From contig JAFWIE010000032.1 of assembly GCA_017533825.1 (NCBI GenBank), forward strand, positions 1-33,089: DNA of 33,089 bases, written 5' to 3'. Each line of letters starts with the position of its first letter. Position 1 is the first letter of the stretch. The DNA comes from Atopobiaceae bacterium (GTDB lineage Bacteria; Actinomycetota; Coriobacteriia; Coriobacteriales; Atopobiaceae). A model generated the notes under the pieces. The model saw only the letters and a list, made by a program, of their open reading frames with translations, did no database searches and had not been told where the DNA came from. A program made the position numbers and the translations under genes. Below are positions 7,556-14,788 of the stretch, one piece after another.

Positions 7556-7948
7556 GTGGAAGAGAGCATCATCGTCTATGCGGTGTCCGACATGACCGGC
7601 GAGACCGTGGGACGTATCGTTAGGGCTGCATCGGCACAGTTTCCGTCGAGTCATGTGCACATCAAGCTGCTGTGTCACGTGAGTTCCGTGGAACAAATCG
7701 TACGCTTCATCAGGGATCAGGGCGATGATTGCAGGTCTTGCGCTGTGTTTCACACCATCCTGAGCAAGCGTATGCGTAGTGATTTGCGCACTGCGTTGCA
7801 GACCTTGCGCATCGCCTCGATTGACCTTTTGGGTTCTACCGCCCATGTAATGGCCGATCTGCTGGATGAGGAGCCTCGGGACCGTCCTGGCCTCACCATC
7901 GACGACGGCGTCGAACCCGAAGTTTTCGATTTCGCGCAGAACGCGTGA
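7556..7948 (+). CDS. PpsR/DUF299-like protein, N-terminal half only
   Basis: 130-aa protein starting at GTG 7556, with AGAAAGGA seven to eight bases upstream. The N-terminus IIVYAVSDMTGETVGRIVRAA and the later IASIDLLGSTAHVMADLL match the N-terminal domain of bifunctional pyruvate phosphate dikinase/PEP synthase regulators (kinase-pyrophosphorylases). The C-terminus VEPEVFDFAQNA corresponds to the segment that normally leads into the catalytic P-loop kinase domain. That domain (another 130-140 residues) is absent: a stop follows at once and a terminator hairpin starts 13 bases later. There is no sign of a frameshift, so the protein looks like a stand-alone N-domain. It is probably co-transcribed with the activase. 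If the kinase site is missing it cannot phosphorylate, so a sensory or decoy role, or decay from a full gene, are options. Confidence 0.7.
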   Translation: MEESIIVYAVSDMTGETVGRIVRAASAQFPSSHVHIKLLCHVSSVEQIVRFIRDQGDDCRSCAVFHTILSKRMRSDLRTALQTLRIASIDLLGSTAHVMADLLDEEPRDRPGLTIDDGVEPEVFDFAQNA

Positions 7949-7960
7949 TGGTACCAGCAG

Positions 7961-7999
7961 CTCGATGGCACAAATGGTCCGGTCATTTGTGCCATCGAG
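7961..7999. terminator. Bidirectional hairpin between convergent genes
   Basis: Perfect 16-bp arms 7961-7976 and 7984-7999 with a 7-base loop, between the ends of the PpsR-like gene (plus) and the DeoR gene (minus). No long T-run. Confidence 0.7.
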
Positions 8000-8012
8000 T
8001 TACACCGGAGCG

Positions 8013-8759
8013 TTAGGCGAGGAGAATCTCGATGCCGAGGTTGTCTACGCTGCGGCGCTGCTCGTCGCTGATGCCGTCGTCGGTAACGAGCGTCATGGGC
8101 TTGCCGAGCAGACGCAGGGGCACGGCGCTGTGCTGGCCGAACTTCTCCGACTCCGTGAGCACCACAACCTCGGAGGCGGCCTCGGCCATGGAGCGCACGG
8201 CGTCAGCACGCATCTGGTCCATGTTGGTGAAGCCGACTCCATCGATCCATCCGTCGGTACCGATGAACAGGCGGTCGACGTAGAACTCCTGCGCGCAAGT
8301 GCGGACGAGCGGTCCCACCATCACCTGAGAGTCGCGCTGATAGGTGCCGCCGAGCAGCACGACTTCGATGTTCGCGGCATCGCGCACGTACGCTGCGACG
8401 AACGCGCTGTTGGTAACGATGGTAACGCCCTCTTTGTTGTCGGCGAGCTCGCGTGCGAGAAGTGCGCAGCAGCTCCCGCTCTCCAGCATGATGGTCGCTC
8501 CGTCGGGTACTAGCTCGGCGGCGCGCCGGGCGATGAGCCGCTTCTCTTCGTAGTGGTAGGCGAGGCGCCCTCCCACATCGTTGGGGCTGACTGGCATTGC
8601 GTATCCGTGCTCGCGCACGAGGAGGCCCTTCGCTTGGAGTGCATCGAGGTCCTTGCGCATGGTGACGGCAGAGACCCCCAGCGCTTCGGCGAGGCTTGCG
8701 ACCTCCACCTTCTTTTGCGAGGTGACGATCTCGAGGATTCTGCTATCGCGCTTGGACAT
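8013..8759 (-). CDS. DeoR-family transcriptional regulator
   Basis: 248-aa regulator with the DeoR layout. The N-terminal winged helix-turn-helix (residues 1-55; VEVASLAEALGVSAVTMRKDLDAL) is followed by a DeoRC sugar-phosphate sensor domain (about 75-235) with ATIMLESGSCCALLA, VTIVTNS, VVLLGGTYQRDSQVMVGPL and DRLFIGTDG. These domains usually bind phosphorylated sugars or their breakdown products and act as repressors. It is convergent with the activase/PpsR-like unit. Its own upstream region holds TTACGTACGCAA (8779-8790, minus strand), nearly identical to two sites in the glycyl radical enzyme/activase gap. Autoregulation and control of that cluster by a sugar phosphate effector are therefore inferred. 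A ribosome site GGAGGAG precedes the ATG. Confidence 0.9.
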   Translation of the reverse strand: MSKRDSRILEIVTSQKKVEVASLAEALGVSAVTMRKDLDALQAKGLLVREHGYAMPVSPNDVGGRLAYHYEEKRLIARRAAELVPDGATIMLESGSCCALLARELADNKEGVTIVTNSAFVAAYVRDAANIEVVLLGGTYQRDSQVMVGPLVRTCAQEFYVDRLFIGTDGWIDGVGFTNMDQMRADAVRSMAEAASEVVVLTESEKFGQHSAVPLRLLGKPMTLVTDDGISDEQRRSVDNLGIEILLA

Positions 8760-8778
8760 GAGATGCTCCTCCGAACGG

Positions 8779-8790
8779 TTGCGTACGTAA
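8779..8790 (-). promoter_or_regulatory. Candidate DeoR-type operator, copy 3
   Basis: TTACGTACGCAA on the minus strand, 20 bases before the DeoR start. The adjacent CGTACGTAAGTTTATGTTA (8782-8800) parallels the sequence at 6568-6586. Confidence 0.5.
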
Positions 8791-8890
8791 GTTTATGTTA
8801 CGCCATTCGGAGGAACATCCCAAGTGGCGCGTCTTCCGGGCTCTGCTACCATTGGCATGCCGTCTACGTTGCCGTCGTGAGGAGGAGCCG

Positions 8891-9634
8891 TTGCTCGAGA
8901 ATGAGAAACTGCGGAAGGTGCTGATACTCCTCGGCGTCTGCATTGTCACATTTGTCGTTCAATGGGTTGCGACTAAGGCCGCGCGTCGCATCCTCAGGTC
9001 GGGCAACGTCCCGCAAGGCTCCATCTTTGTCAATGTGATGCGTGTGCTCATATGGTCGCTCGCGTTCCTCACCGTGCTTGAGCCGGTCTTTGGCATACAG
9101 CCCACGGCCTTTGTGGCGGCCCTGGGCGTGACCTCCGTCGCCTTGTCGTTTGGCCTGCAGACCACCATCTCCAACGTGATTTCGGGCCTCGGCCTCATGA
9201 TTGGGCACGTCATCGAGGTGGGGGACTGGATTGAGGTTGGTGGCTACCAAGGTGTCGTGACCGACATCACGTGGCGTTCCACTACCATCAAGGCGCTCAT
9301 CGGCGACGTGATCGTCATCCCCAACTCGGTTCTCAACACCACTACGCTGCGCAAGCTCGCACCGCTCTCTGCGCGGTCCGTGACCGTACCGATTGAGATT
9401 GATCCCTTGGCAAATATGACCGAGGTGGAGCGAGAGGTTCGCACCTTGGTGGAGGCTGCGGCCAAGCCATGGCGCGATCCCCAGATACCCATCGACCTCA
9501 TCCATCAGGGATACGGTCCCTTGGGCCTTAAGCTCGACGTGCGCGTGACCCTCGTCACCATGGATGACGCGTTCTCGGCCCGCAGTGCCATCGTGCGGGC
9601 AGTCTCCGGCAAGGACTGGCTCGCGCGCTGGTGA
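8891..9634 (+). CDS. mscS: Small-conductance mechanosensitive channel (MscS family)
   Basis: 247-aa membrane protein with three N-terminal hydrophobic helices (about residues 10-28, 45-65, 75-110). The third is the glycine/alanine-rich pore helix typical of MscS (FVAALGVTSVALSFGLQTTISNVISGL). The beta domain follows (VIEVGDWIEVGGYQGVVTDITWRSTTIK ... VIVIPNSVL), then an alpha/beta domain. It releases solutes during hypo-osmotic shock. TTG 8891 was chosen as start because GAGGAG lies 5 bases upstream and the first helix begins shortly after; an upstream in-frame ATG (8795) would add an Arg-rich, unconserved leader overlapping the promoter of the divergent DeoR gene. Confidence 0.88.
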   Translation: MLENEKLRKVLILLGVCIVTFVVQWVATKAARRILRSGNVPQGSIFVNVMRVLIWSLAFLTVLEPVFGIQPTAFVAALGVTSVALSFGLQTTISNVISGLGLMIGHVIEVGDWIEVGGYQGVVTDITWRSTTIKALIGDVIVIPNSVLNTTTLRKLAPLSARSVTVPIEIDPLANMTEVEREVRTLVEAAAKPWRDPQIPIDLIHQGYGPLGLKLDVRVTLVTMDDAFSARSAIVRAVSGKDWLARW

Positions 9635-9653
9635 GAGGTGCGTCTCGCAGGGT

Positions 9654-9750
9654 GTGTCCCACGGAGCGTGTGTCCCACAGGGCGCGTATCCCACAGGGCG
9701 CGTGTCCCCACAGGGCGCGTATCCCACAGGGCGCGTGTCCCACGGAACCC
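9654..9750. repeat. 16-bp tandem repeat array, six units
   Basis: Unit GTGTCCCACAGGGCGC (alternating with GTATCCCACAGGGCGC) runs from 9654, starting 20 bases after the mscS stop. Units lie at 9654, 9670, 9686, 9702 (17 bases), 9719 and 9735. The strict alternation GTGTCCC/GTATCCC suggests a 32-33 bp higher-order unit. Non-coding by position; it creates a spurious in-frame extension of the next gene. Confidence 0.85.
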
Positions 9751-9880
9751 CTACGTACGAGACCATCTGACGGTTTGTGGGACCGATACCACCACAGGGT
9801 GTCGTAAGATAACGTTTGGGCACTCGCGATTGCCGCGGGCCGTGATGACGATGCTACACATGACGTTAGGAGACATGCTG

Positions 9881-11389
9881 ATGGAAGGGTTTGTGGAAAG
9901 CGCGCCACTGGCGGATGCACGTGTTTACGAGCGACACATGATCAGGTTCGTGAGCAAGACCGAGAGACCGTACTTCCACCTCACGCCGCTCGTGGGCTGG
10001 ATGAACGATCCCAACGGTTTCTCGTACTACAAAGGGAAGTATCATCTGTTTTACCAATACAACCCGTACGCGACCTCTTGGGCGCCCATGCACTGGGGCC
10101 ATGCCGTGAGCGAAGACCTGCTGCATTGGGAGCATCTGCCGGTCGCCCTAGCTCCCGATGCGCCCTACGACGACTTCAACGGCTGCTTCTCGGGAAGCGC
10201 GGTCGAGCTGGCCGACGGTCGTCACCTGCTCATGTACACGGGCGTCGCGTCCGATGGCCGTACCGCCGACGGACACATTCGTCCCAGGCAGACGCAGTGC
10301 CTCGCCATCGGCGATGGGGTGGACTATCAGAAGTTCGAGGGCAATCCGGTCATCGACGGGTCGTTCCTTCCCGAAGACGGAAGCACCGAACACTTCCGCG
10401 ATCCCAAGGTGTGGCGTGAGGATGACGGCACCTATCGCGCGGTCGTGGCAAACCTGGCGACTGAGGGCGGTGGACAGATCCTGCTGTACCGGAGTGCCGA
10501 TGCCTTGGCGTGGCAGCCCGCTGGCGTGCTCTCGCGCAACAAAGGTCGCTTTGGTCAGATGTGGGAGTGCCCGGACTTCTTCTCGCTCGATGGCTACGAC
10601 GTGCTTCTCCTGAGCCCGCAGGACATGCTGCCCGAGGGGCACGAGTTCTACAGCGGCAATGGCACGCTCTGCATCATCGGCCACGTGGACGAAGAGACGG
10701 GCGAGCTCGGGGAAGAGAGCCTCACGTCCATCGACAATGGCATCGACTTCTATGCCACGCAGACCATCTTGACGCCTGATGGCCGTCGTGTCATGGTCGC
10801 CTGGATGCAGAATTGGGACTCCATCACGGGCGTTGCGCGCAGGGTGCACCTCTTCGGCAGCATGACGGTGCCGCGCGAACTGAGCGTGCGCGACGGCCAC
10901 CTCTATCAGTGGCCAATCCGCGAGCTCGACGGGCTGCGCCATGACGAGGTCAAGCACGATGGCGTGGTGCTGGGGACTGATCCCATCGCGCTTGAAGGCG
11001 TGAACGGTCGCGTGGTTGACTTGCTGCTCGACGTTCGGCCCGAAGATCCCGCCAATCTCTACGATGAGCTTGTCATTTGGTTCGCGCAGGACGGGCGCTT
11101 CCACTGCTCGCTGCGCTACCAGCCTGCCACGGGTACGCTCATAATCAGCCGCGAGCATTCCGGGTCGCGGCGCGCGTTCGTCCATCGTCGCAAGTGCGAC
11201 ATCCCCGGGGCGCCCGCGGAGCTCTCGCTGCGCATGGTGCTCGACAAGAACAGCGTCGAAGCCTTCATCAACGGCGGCGAGAAGGCCGTTACGATGCTCA
11301 TCCCGACCGACCTCTCCGCTGACGGCATTACGTTCTGCGTGCGCGGCGCGGGCGCGATTCTGGACGTGACGAAGTACGACCTCGCCTAA
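9881..11389 (+). CDS. Sucrose-6-phosphate hydrolase / beta-fructofuranosidase (GH32)
   Basis: 502-aa glycoside hydrolase of family 32. The three catalytic motifs are intact: WMNDPNG (nucleophile Asp43), FRDPKV (transition-state stabiliser Asp174) and WECPDFF (acid/base Glu229). A C-terminal beta-sandwich follows (about residue 350 on), with the usual LRMVLDKNSVEAFINGGE. There is no signal peptide, so it is cytoplasmic and probably cleaves sucrose-6-phosphate or short fructans taken up by transport. ATG 9881 was chosen because AGGAGA ends eight bases upstream. Extending further would run into the 16-bp tandem repeats and add non-homologous residues. No PTS or LacI gene is adjacent, so the uptake system must be elsewhere. 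Confidence 0.92.
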   Translation: MEGFVESAPLADARVYERHMIRFVSKTERPYFHLTPLVGWMNDPNGFSYYKGKYHLFYQYNPYATSWAPMHWGHAVSEDLLHWEHLPVALAPDAPYDDFNGCFSGSAVELADGRHLLMYTGVASDGRTADGHIRPRQTQCLAIGDGVDYQKFEGNPVIDGSFLPEDGSTEHFRDPKVWREDDGTYRAVVANLATEGGGQILLYRSADALAWQPAGVLSRNKGRFGQMWECPDFFSLDGYDVLLLSPQDMLPEGHEFYSGNGTLCIIGHVDEETGELGEESLTSIDNGIDFYATQTILTPDGRRVMVAWMQNWDSITGVARRVHLFGSMTVPRELSVRDGHLYQWPIRELDGLRHDEVKHDGVVLGTDPIALEGVNGRVVDLLLDVRPEDPANLYDELVIWFAQDGRFHCSLRYQPATGTLIISREHSGSRRAFVHRRKCDIPGAPAELSLRMVLDKNSVEAFINGGEKAVTMLIPTDLSADGITFCVRGAGAILDVTKYDLA

Positions 11390-11465
11390 GACAGAGCGCG
11401 GCAATTTGGCGGCACGTGGGGCGGCACTTGGTACCTGGTATCAAGTGCCGCCTCCGTGGTGCCGC

Positions 11466-13178
11466 TTATTCCCACTCAAGGCCTTTGGCGCGCGTGGTCG
11501 CACGAGACTCCTCGAGCGGCATCGGACGGGCGAAGAAGTATCCCTGCGCCATCTCGCATCCTGCCTGCCGCAAGAACTCCAGGTGGTCCTCTCGCTCAAC
11601 GCCTTCCTGCAGGGACTCCACGCCCATGCCATGCGCCAAGCGGATGACGTTCTTGATGAGGTCGCCCGCGCGCGGGTGCTCATCGAAGGTACGAAGGAAC
11701 TCGAGGTCGAGCTTGAGCACCTCGAAGTCGTAGTCGAGCAAGCTGTTGAGCGCGGAGTAACCGCTGCCGAAGTCATCGACCCAAATCCGGTAACCCGTGT
11801 TGCGGAATCGTTGGATGGTCTCCACCAGGTAGATGGCATTCTCGCTGAGCATGCTCTCGGTTATCTCGATGTCAATCATGTCGGGCTCGACACCGAACTC
11901 GTTGCGACTCTCCTCCACGATTTGGAACACATCGCACAGCTCGAAGTCCAACCGCGAGAGGTTGATCGAGACGGGCACGATTGGCTCGCCGGCATCCCTG
12001 AGCTTGGCGAGGTCCTCAAACACCTGGTGGACGGTGAAGCGATCCACCTTGTCGATCATGCGGAACTCCTCGAGCGTCGGGACAAAGTGCTTGGGCGAGA
12101 GGAAGCCGACGTCCGGATCGTCCCAGCGCACCAAGGCCTCATAGCCGCAGATCTTGCCCGTCTCCACGCGCACGATGGGCTGGTAGAAGACCTTGAGGTA
12201 GCCGTTCTCGACGGCGGCGTCCACGTGGTCGATGACGTACTGCTCCAGTCGCAGACTCTCGTAGAGGTTCGAGTCGTAGACGCCGTAGATCTTGTCGTAG
12301 CGTCGCTTGATGGTGTTGCAGGCAAGTCGCGCATAGTCGCACGCCGCTCCCACTTGGGTGCATAACGCGTCGCGAAGGTAGATGCCCGCCTTCACCTCGA
12401 CGCGTGTGTCGGGACGAACCTTCGTCATGATGTCGTGCACGTTCGTCACGTGCTCGACCATCTGGTCCAGGTCCATCGGGGCACATACGGCGAAGTGATC
12501 GTTCGAGAAGCGCGCGAGGAGCGATCCTTGGAACTCCTTGTGCAGCGTAAGGGCAAGGTCGCACAGCAGGTCATCTCCGGCCTGGAAGCCGTATTCATCA
12601 TTGAAGACCTTGAAGTGGAGGATGTTGAAGTGCGCGAACGTGAGCTCGGTGGGACAATCCTCTGAGTCGAGCAACTCCTGCACGTCATCGTAGAAGGACT
12701 TCATGCTCGCGATGCCCGTGAGACGGTCGGTGTTGTGCATCGACGAGAGCACCTGTGACTCCGCCAGGCTGTTGCGGTTGCGGTTGAAGTACTCCTCTTT
12801 GTTGGTATCCACGATGTAGACATAGAAGTAGCGCATGCCGTCTGCCCCATGCACGAGGTGACCGAAGTCCTCGATGTAGCGCACCTTTCCATTCTTGGTG
12901 ATGATGCGGTACCGCACGTAGTCGTGACGCTTCTCCATGCCGAACGTCTGGGCATTGATGTCGTTCTGAATCTTCGCGTAGTCCTCGGGGTGAACCATGC
13001 CCTCGAAGCTGTTGTTGCAGAGCTCGCGAAACTCCTCCATGGAGGAGCACTCATAGAGTTCGATGACGTTGGGGTCGGCATAGCGGATGGTGAGGTCCCC
13101 GTCCGCCTCGTAGAGGAAAAATCCGCCCGGCAGTCCGGTGGGGATGGCATTGTCGTACAGCGCGCCGTCGGTTGTCAT
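11466..13178 (-). CDS. PAS - degenerate GGDEF - EAL domain protein (c-di-GMP phosphodiesterase candidate)
   Basis: 570-aa soluble signalling protein. Residues about 10-130 form a PAS-like sensor (GGFFLYEADGDLTIRYADPN ... VRYRIITKNGKVRYIEDFG). About 165-305 form a GGDEF-type fold whose signature loop reads FSNDHF instead of GGDEF, so cyclase activity is unlikely. About 325-560 form an EAL domain with YEALVRW (Glu347), SINLSR, DIEITES, WVDDFGSGYSAL, LKLD and LQEGVE. The EAL metal and catalytic positions look intact, so cyclic-di-GMP hydrolysis is plausible. ATG 13178 was chosen because GAGGAGG lies 5-6 bases upstream; the longer reading would run into a 31-bp palindrome. A perfect TATAAT lies 31 bases upstream. 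No partner c-di-GMP gene is in the window. Confidence 0.88.
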   Translation of the reverse strand: MTTDGALYDNAIPTGLPGGFFLYEADGDLTIRYADPNVIELYECSSMEEFRELCNNSFEGMVHPEDYAKIQNDINAQTFGMEKRHDYVRYRIITKNGKVRYIEDFGHLVHGADGMRYFYVYIVDTNKEEYFNRNRNSLAESQVLSSMHNTDRLTGIASMKSFYDDVQELLDSEDCPTELTFAHFNILHFKVFNDEYGFQAGDDLLCDLALTLHKEFQGSLLARFSNDHFAVCAPMDLDQMVEHVTNVHDIMTKVRPDTRVEVKAGIYLRDALCTQVGAACDYARLACNTIKRRYDKIYGVYDSNLYESLRLEQYVIDHVDAAVENGYLKVFYQPIVRVETGKICGYEALVRWDDPDVGFLSPKHFVPTLEEFRMIDKVDRFTVHQVFEDLAKLRDAGEPIVPVSINLSRLDFELCDVFQIVEESRNEFGVEPDMIDIEITESMLSENAIYLVETIQRFRNTGYRIWVDDFGSGYSALNSLLDYDFEVLKLDLEFLRTFDEHPRAGDLIKNVIRLAHGMGVESLQEGVEREDHLEFLRQAGCEMAQGYFFARPMPLEESRATTRAKGLEWE

Positions 13179-13208
13179 GGGAACCTCCTCATCAAGAATG
13201 ACTTCGCC

Positions 13209-13251
13209 ATTATATGCAACTTGCCCACGAGGGGTAACCCCTCGTGGGCAA
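13209..13251 (-). promoter_or_regulatory. TATAAT box next to a 31-bp palindrome before the EAL gene
   Basis: On the minus strand a consensus -10 (TATAAT, 13209-13214) lies just inside a palindrome with perfect 15-bp arms (13221-13235 / 13237-13251, 1-base centre). The expected -35 position falls within the palindrome, so it may be an operator. It could equally be the terminator of the upstream murT gene. Confidence 0.5.
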
Positions 13252-13278
13252 CGAAACAAGAAACGTGAGGCGACTGAC

Positions 13279-14646
13279 CTACTCCGACCAGTAGTCCACT
13301 GGTTGGTACTTCTTCACCAGCTCGAGACGGAGCGCCTCGATGGTCGAACAGTTGGCAATGACGGTGACCGGTTCCCCGATGGCAGCGAGGTCGCGTACAA
13401 GCTCTGCGTAGTCGCGCTGCACGCGGATGTTCCGCTCGTCGACGCCTGCCCGCAGCAGACGGTCGCGCATGTCCTCGTACTTGGGTCCGCCCACAATCAC
13501 CTGCGTGCTGGGGCCACAGATCTTCTCCCAGCGGACGTCTTGGATCCAGTCGGTGGTGATACCGTCCATGATCTCGGCACCGAGCAGGCATACCAAGCGC
13601 TCAGGCGGCTCGCCCTCCTGCTGCAGCATGTTGATGAGCTGGTTGCAGCCCGCCGTGTTCTTCATGAGGAGCAGGCGCGTGCGCGTGCCGTCGATGTCAA
13701 AGATCTCGAAACGATGCGCCGCATGGGTGAAGTGGGCCAACGCGCGGAACACGTCCTCCTTCGACATGCCCGTGGTGAGAAGCCCGGCGACGGCAGCGAC
13801 GGCGTTGTACACGTCGTAGCCGGCGCGTATGTTTGCCTCCACCTCGTGCTCCTCTCCGTCGATGCGCAGCGTGAGCGTGCAGCTCTTCTCGCTTTGGTCA
13901 GCGATTGCGGTGCAGGCGACGTCGGCCGCGTGATGGGTCCGTCCGCAGCTTGGGCAGGTGTATGTGCCCAGATGCGCGAAGGTGCGCAGGCCAAACTCCA
14001 ACTCCGCGCCGCACTCGACGCACTCCACGTGCTCGTCGAAGTCGGCGATGCCCTCCTCGTACACGGGGCACTCGAGGCCGAACCACACGACCTTGTTTGG
14101 CACGGCGTCTGCGATGGAGGCGGTCACCTGACAGTCGGCGTCGAGCACGAGGACAGTCTCCGGCGATGCCTTGGCGGCCGTGATGATGTAGTCGCGGGCG
14201 GTGGTCCAGCTGGTGTAGCGGTCCACTTGGTCGCGATACAGGTTGGTGACCACGAGGACCTGAGGGTGCATGGCGGGGAGGATCGTCTTTGAGGCACCCT
14301 CGTCACACTCGATGACGGCCCAGTCGCTACCTCGTTTGCCGCCGAGCGAACTGTCGAGGCAGAGGGTCGTGGCGATGCCTTGCTCGAGATTGGTGGAGGA
14401 GGGGTCGTAGGCGGCGGTGCCATACGTGTTGATGACGGCCTGCTGCACGATGTGCGTCGTGGTCGTCTTGCCGTTGGTGCCGGTGATCACGATGTTCTTG
14501 TGCCCGCGCGAGAGCTTGGCGATTATGTTTCGATCGACGACGAGCGCTACCTTGCCGGGCATCGCGCGCGCCGTGCGGCCAAGCTTGCGCATGACGGTAT
14601 ATGTTGCCTTGCAGGAGGCGATTGCGGCACTGGTTCGAAGAGACAT
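13279..14646 (-). CDS. murT: MurT-type Mur ligase domain protein (lipid II isoglutaminyl synthase subunit)
   Basis: 455-aa protein with the Mur ligase ATP site ITGTNGKTTTTH (about residues 55-65), VIECDEGAS and a MurT/DUF1727 C-terminal region. A four-cysteine zinc ribbon is inserted in the central domain (Cys209, Cys212, Cys231, Cys234), a hallmark of MurT. With GatD, MurT amidates the D-glutamate of lipid II to isoglutamine, required for efficient peptidoglycan cross-linking. A gatD gene normally sits next to murT, but here the neighbours are the EAL gene and a GDPD gene. ATG 14646 was chosen because AAGGAG lies 8 bases upstream and the family begins close to this point. The upstream in-frame region is unconserved. 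Confidence 0.85.
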   Translation of the reverse strand: MSLRTSAAIASCKATYTVMRKLGRTARAMPGKVALVVDRNIIAKLSRGHKNIVITGTNGKTTTTHIVQQAVINTYGTAAYDPSSTNLEQGIATTLCLDSSLGGKRGSDWAVIECDEGASKTILPAMHPQVLVVTNLYRDQVDRYTSWTTARDYIITAAKASPETVLVLDADCQVTASIADAVPNKVVWFGLECPVYEEGIADFDEHVECVECGAELEFGLRTFAHLGTYTCPSCGRTHHAADVACTAIADQSEKSCTLTLRIDGEEHEVEANIRAGYDVYNAVAAVAGLLTTGMSKEDVFRALAHFTHAAHRFEIFDIDGTRTRLLLMKNTAGCNQLINMLQQEGEPPERLVCLLGAEIMDGITTDWIQDVRWEKICGPSTQVIVGGPKYEDMRDRLLRAGVDERNIRVQRDYAELVRDLAAIGEPVTVIANCSTIEALRLELVKKYQPVDYWSE

Positions 14647-14733
14647 GCGATTCTCCTTGAGACGATTCGTCGAATGCAGCCCATTATGGTACACGGTTTC
14701 GTTTGGCGCGGGGGCATCTCTCAGTATGTCCAC

Positions 14734-14786
14734 TCGGGGGTGGCCCCCGGCGGGCAAGGGTTCGCTCAGGGGTGGCCCCCGGTGGA
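14734..14786. repeat. Two-copy direct repeat with GC-rich stems
   Basis: Two copies of an approximately GGGGTGGCCCCCGG unit (about 14736-14750 and 14769-14782), 32 bases apart, in the gap between the GDPD gene end and the murT start. Each copy can fold into a short stem (GGGG/CCCC). It may terminate or buffer transcription. Confidence 0.5.
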
Positions 14787-14788
14787 CG

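Noticed and set aside
9654..9750. CRISPR array
   Set aside because: Units are contiguous 16-mers without unique spacers, and no cas genes are present. The same applies to 919-1030.
9638..9880. N-terminal extension of the GH32 protein through the tandem repeats
   Set aside because: It would encode a repetitive leader unlike any GH32 enzyme; ATG 9881 has the better ribosome site.
10148..11404. 418-codon minus-strand frame opposite the GH32 gene
   Set aside because: Antisense of a gene with all catalytic motifs; an artefact of codon bias.
13217..13259. 27-residue N-terminal extension of the EAL protein
   Set aside because: It runs through the palindrome and lies upstream of GAGGAGG; the extension is unlike PAS proteins.
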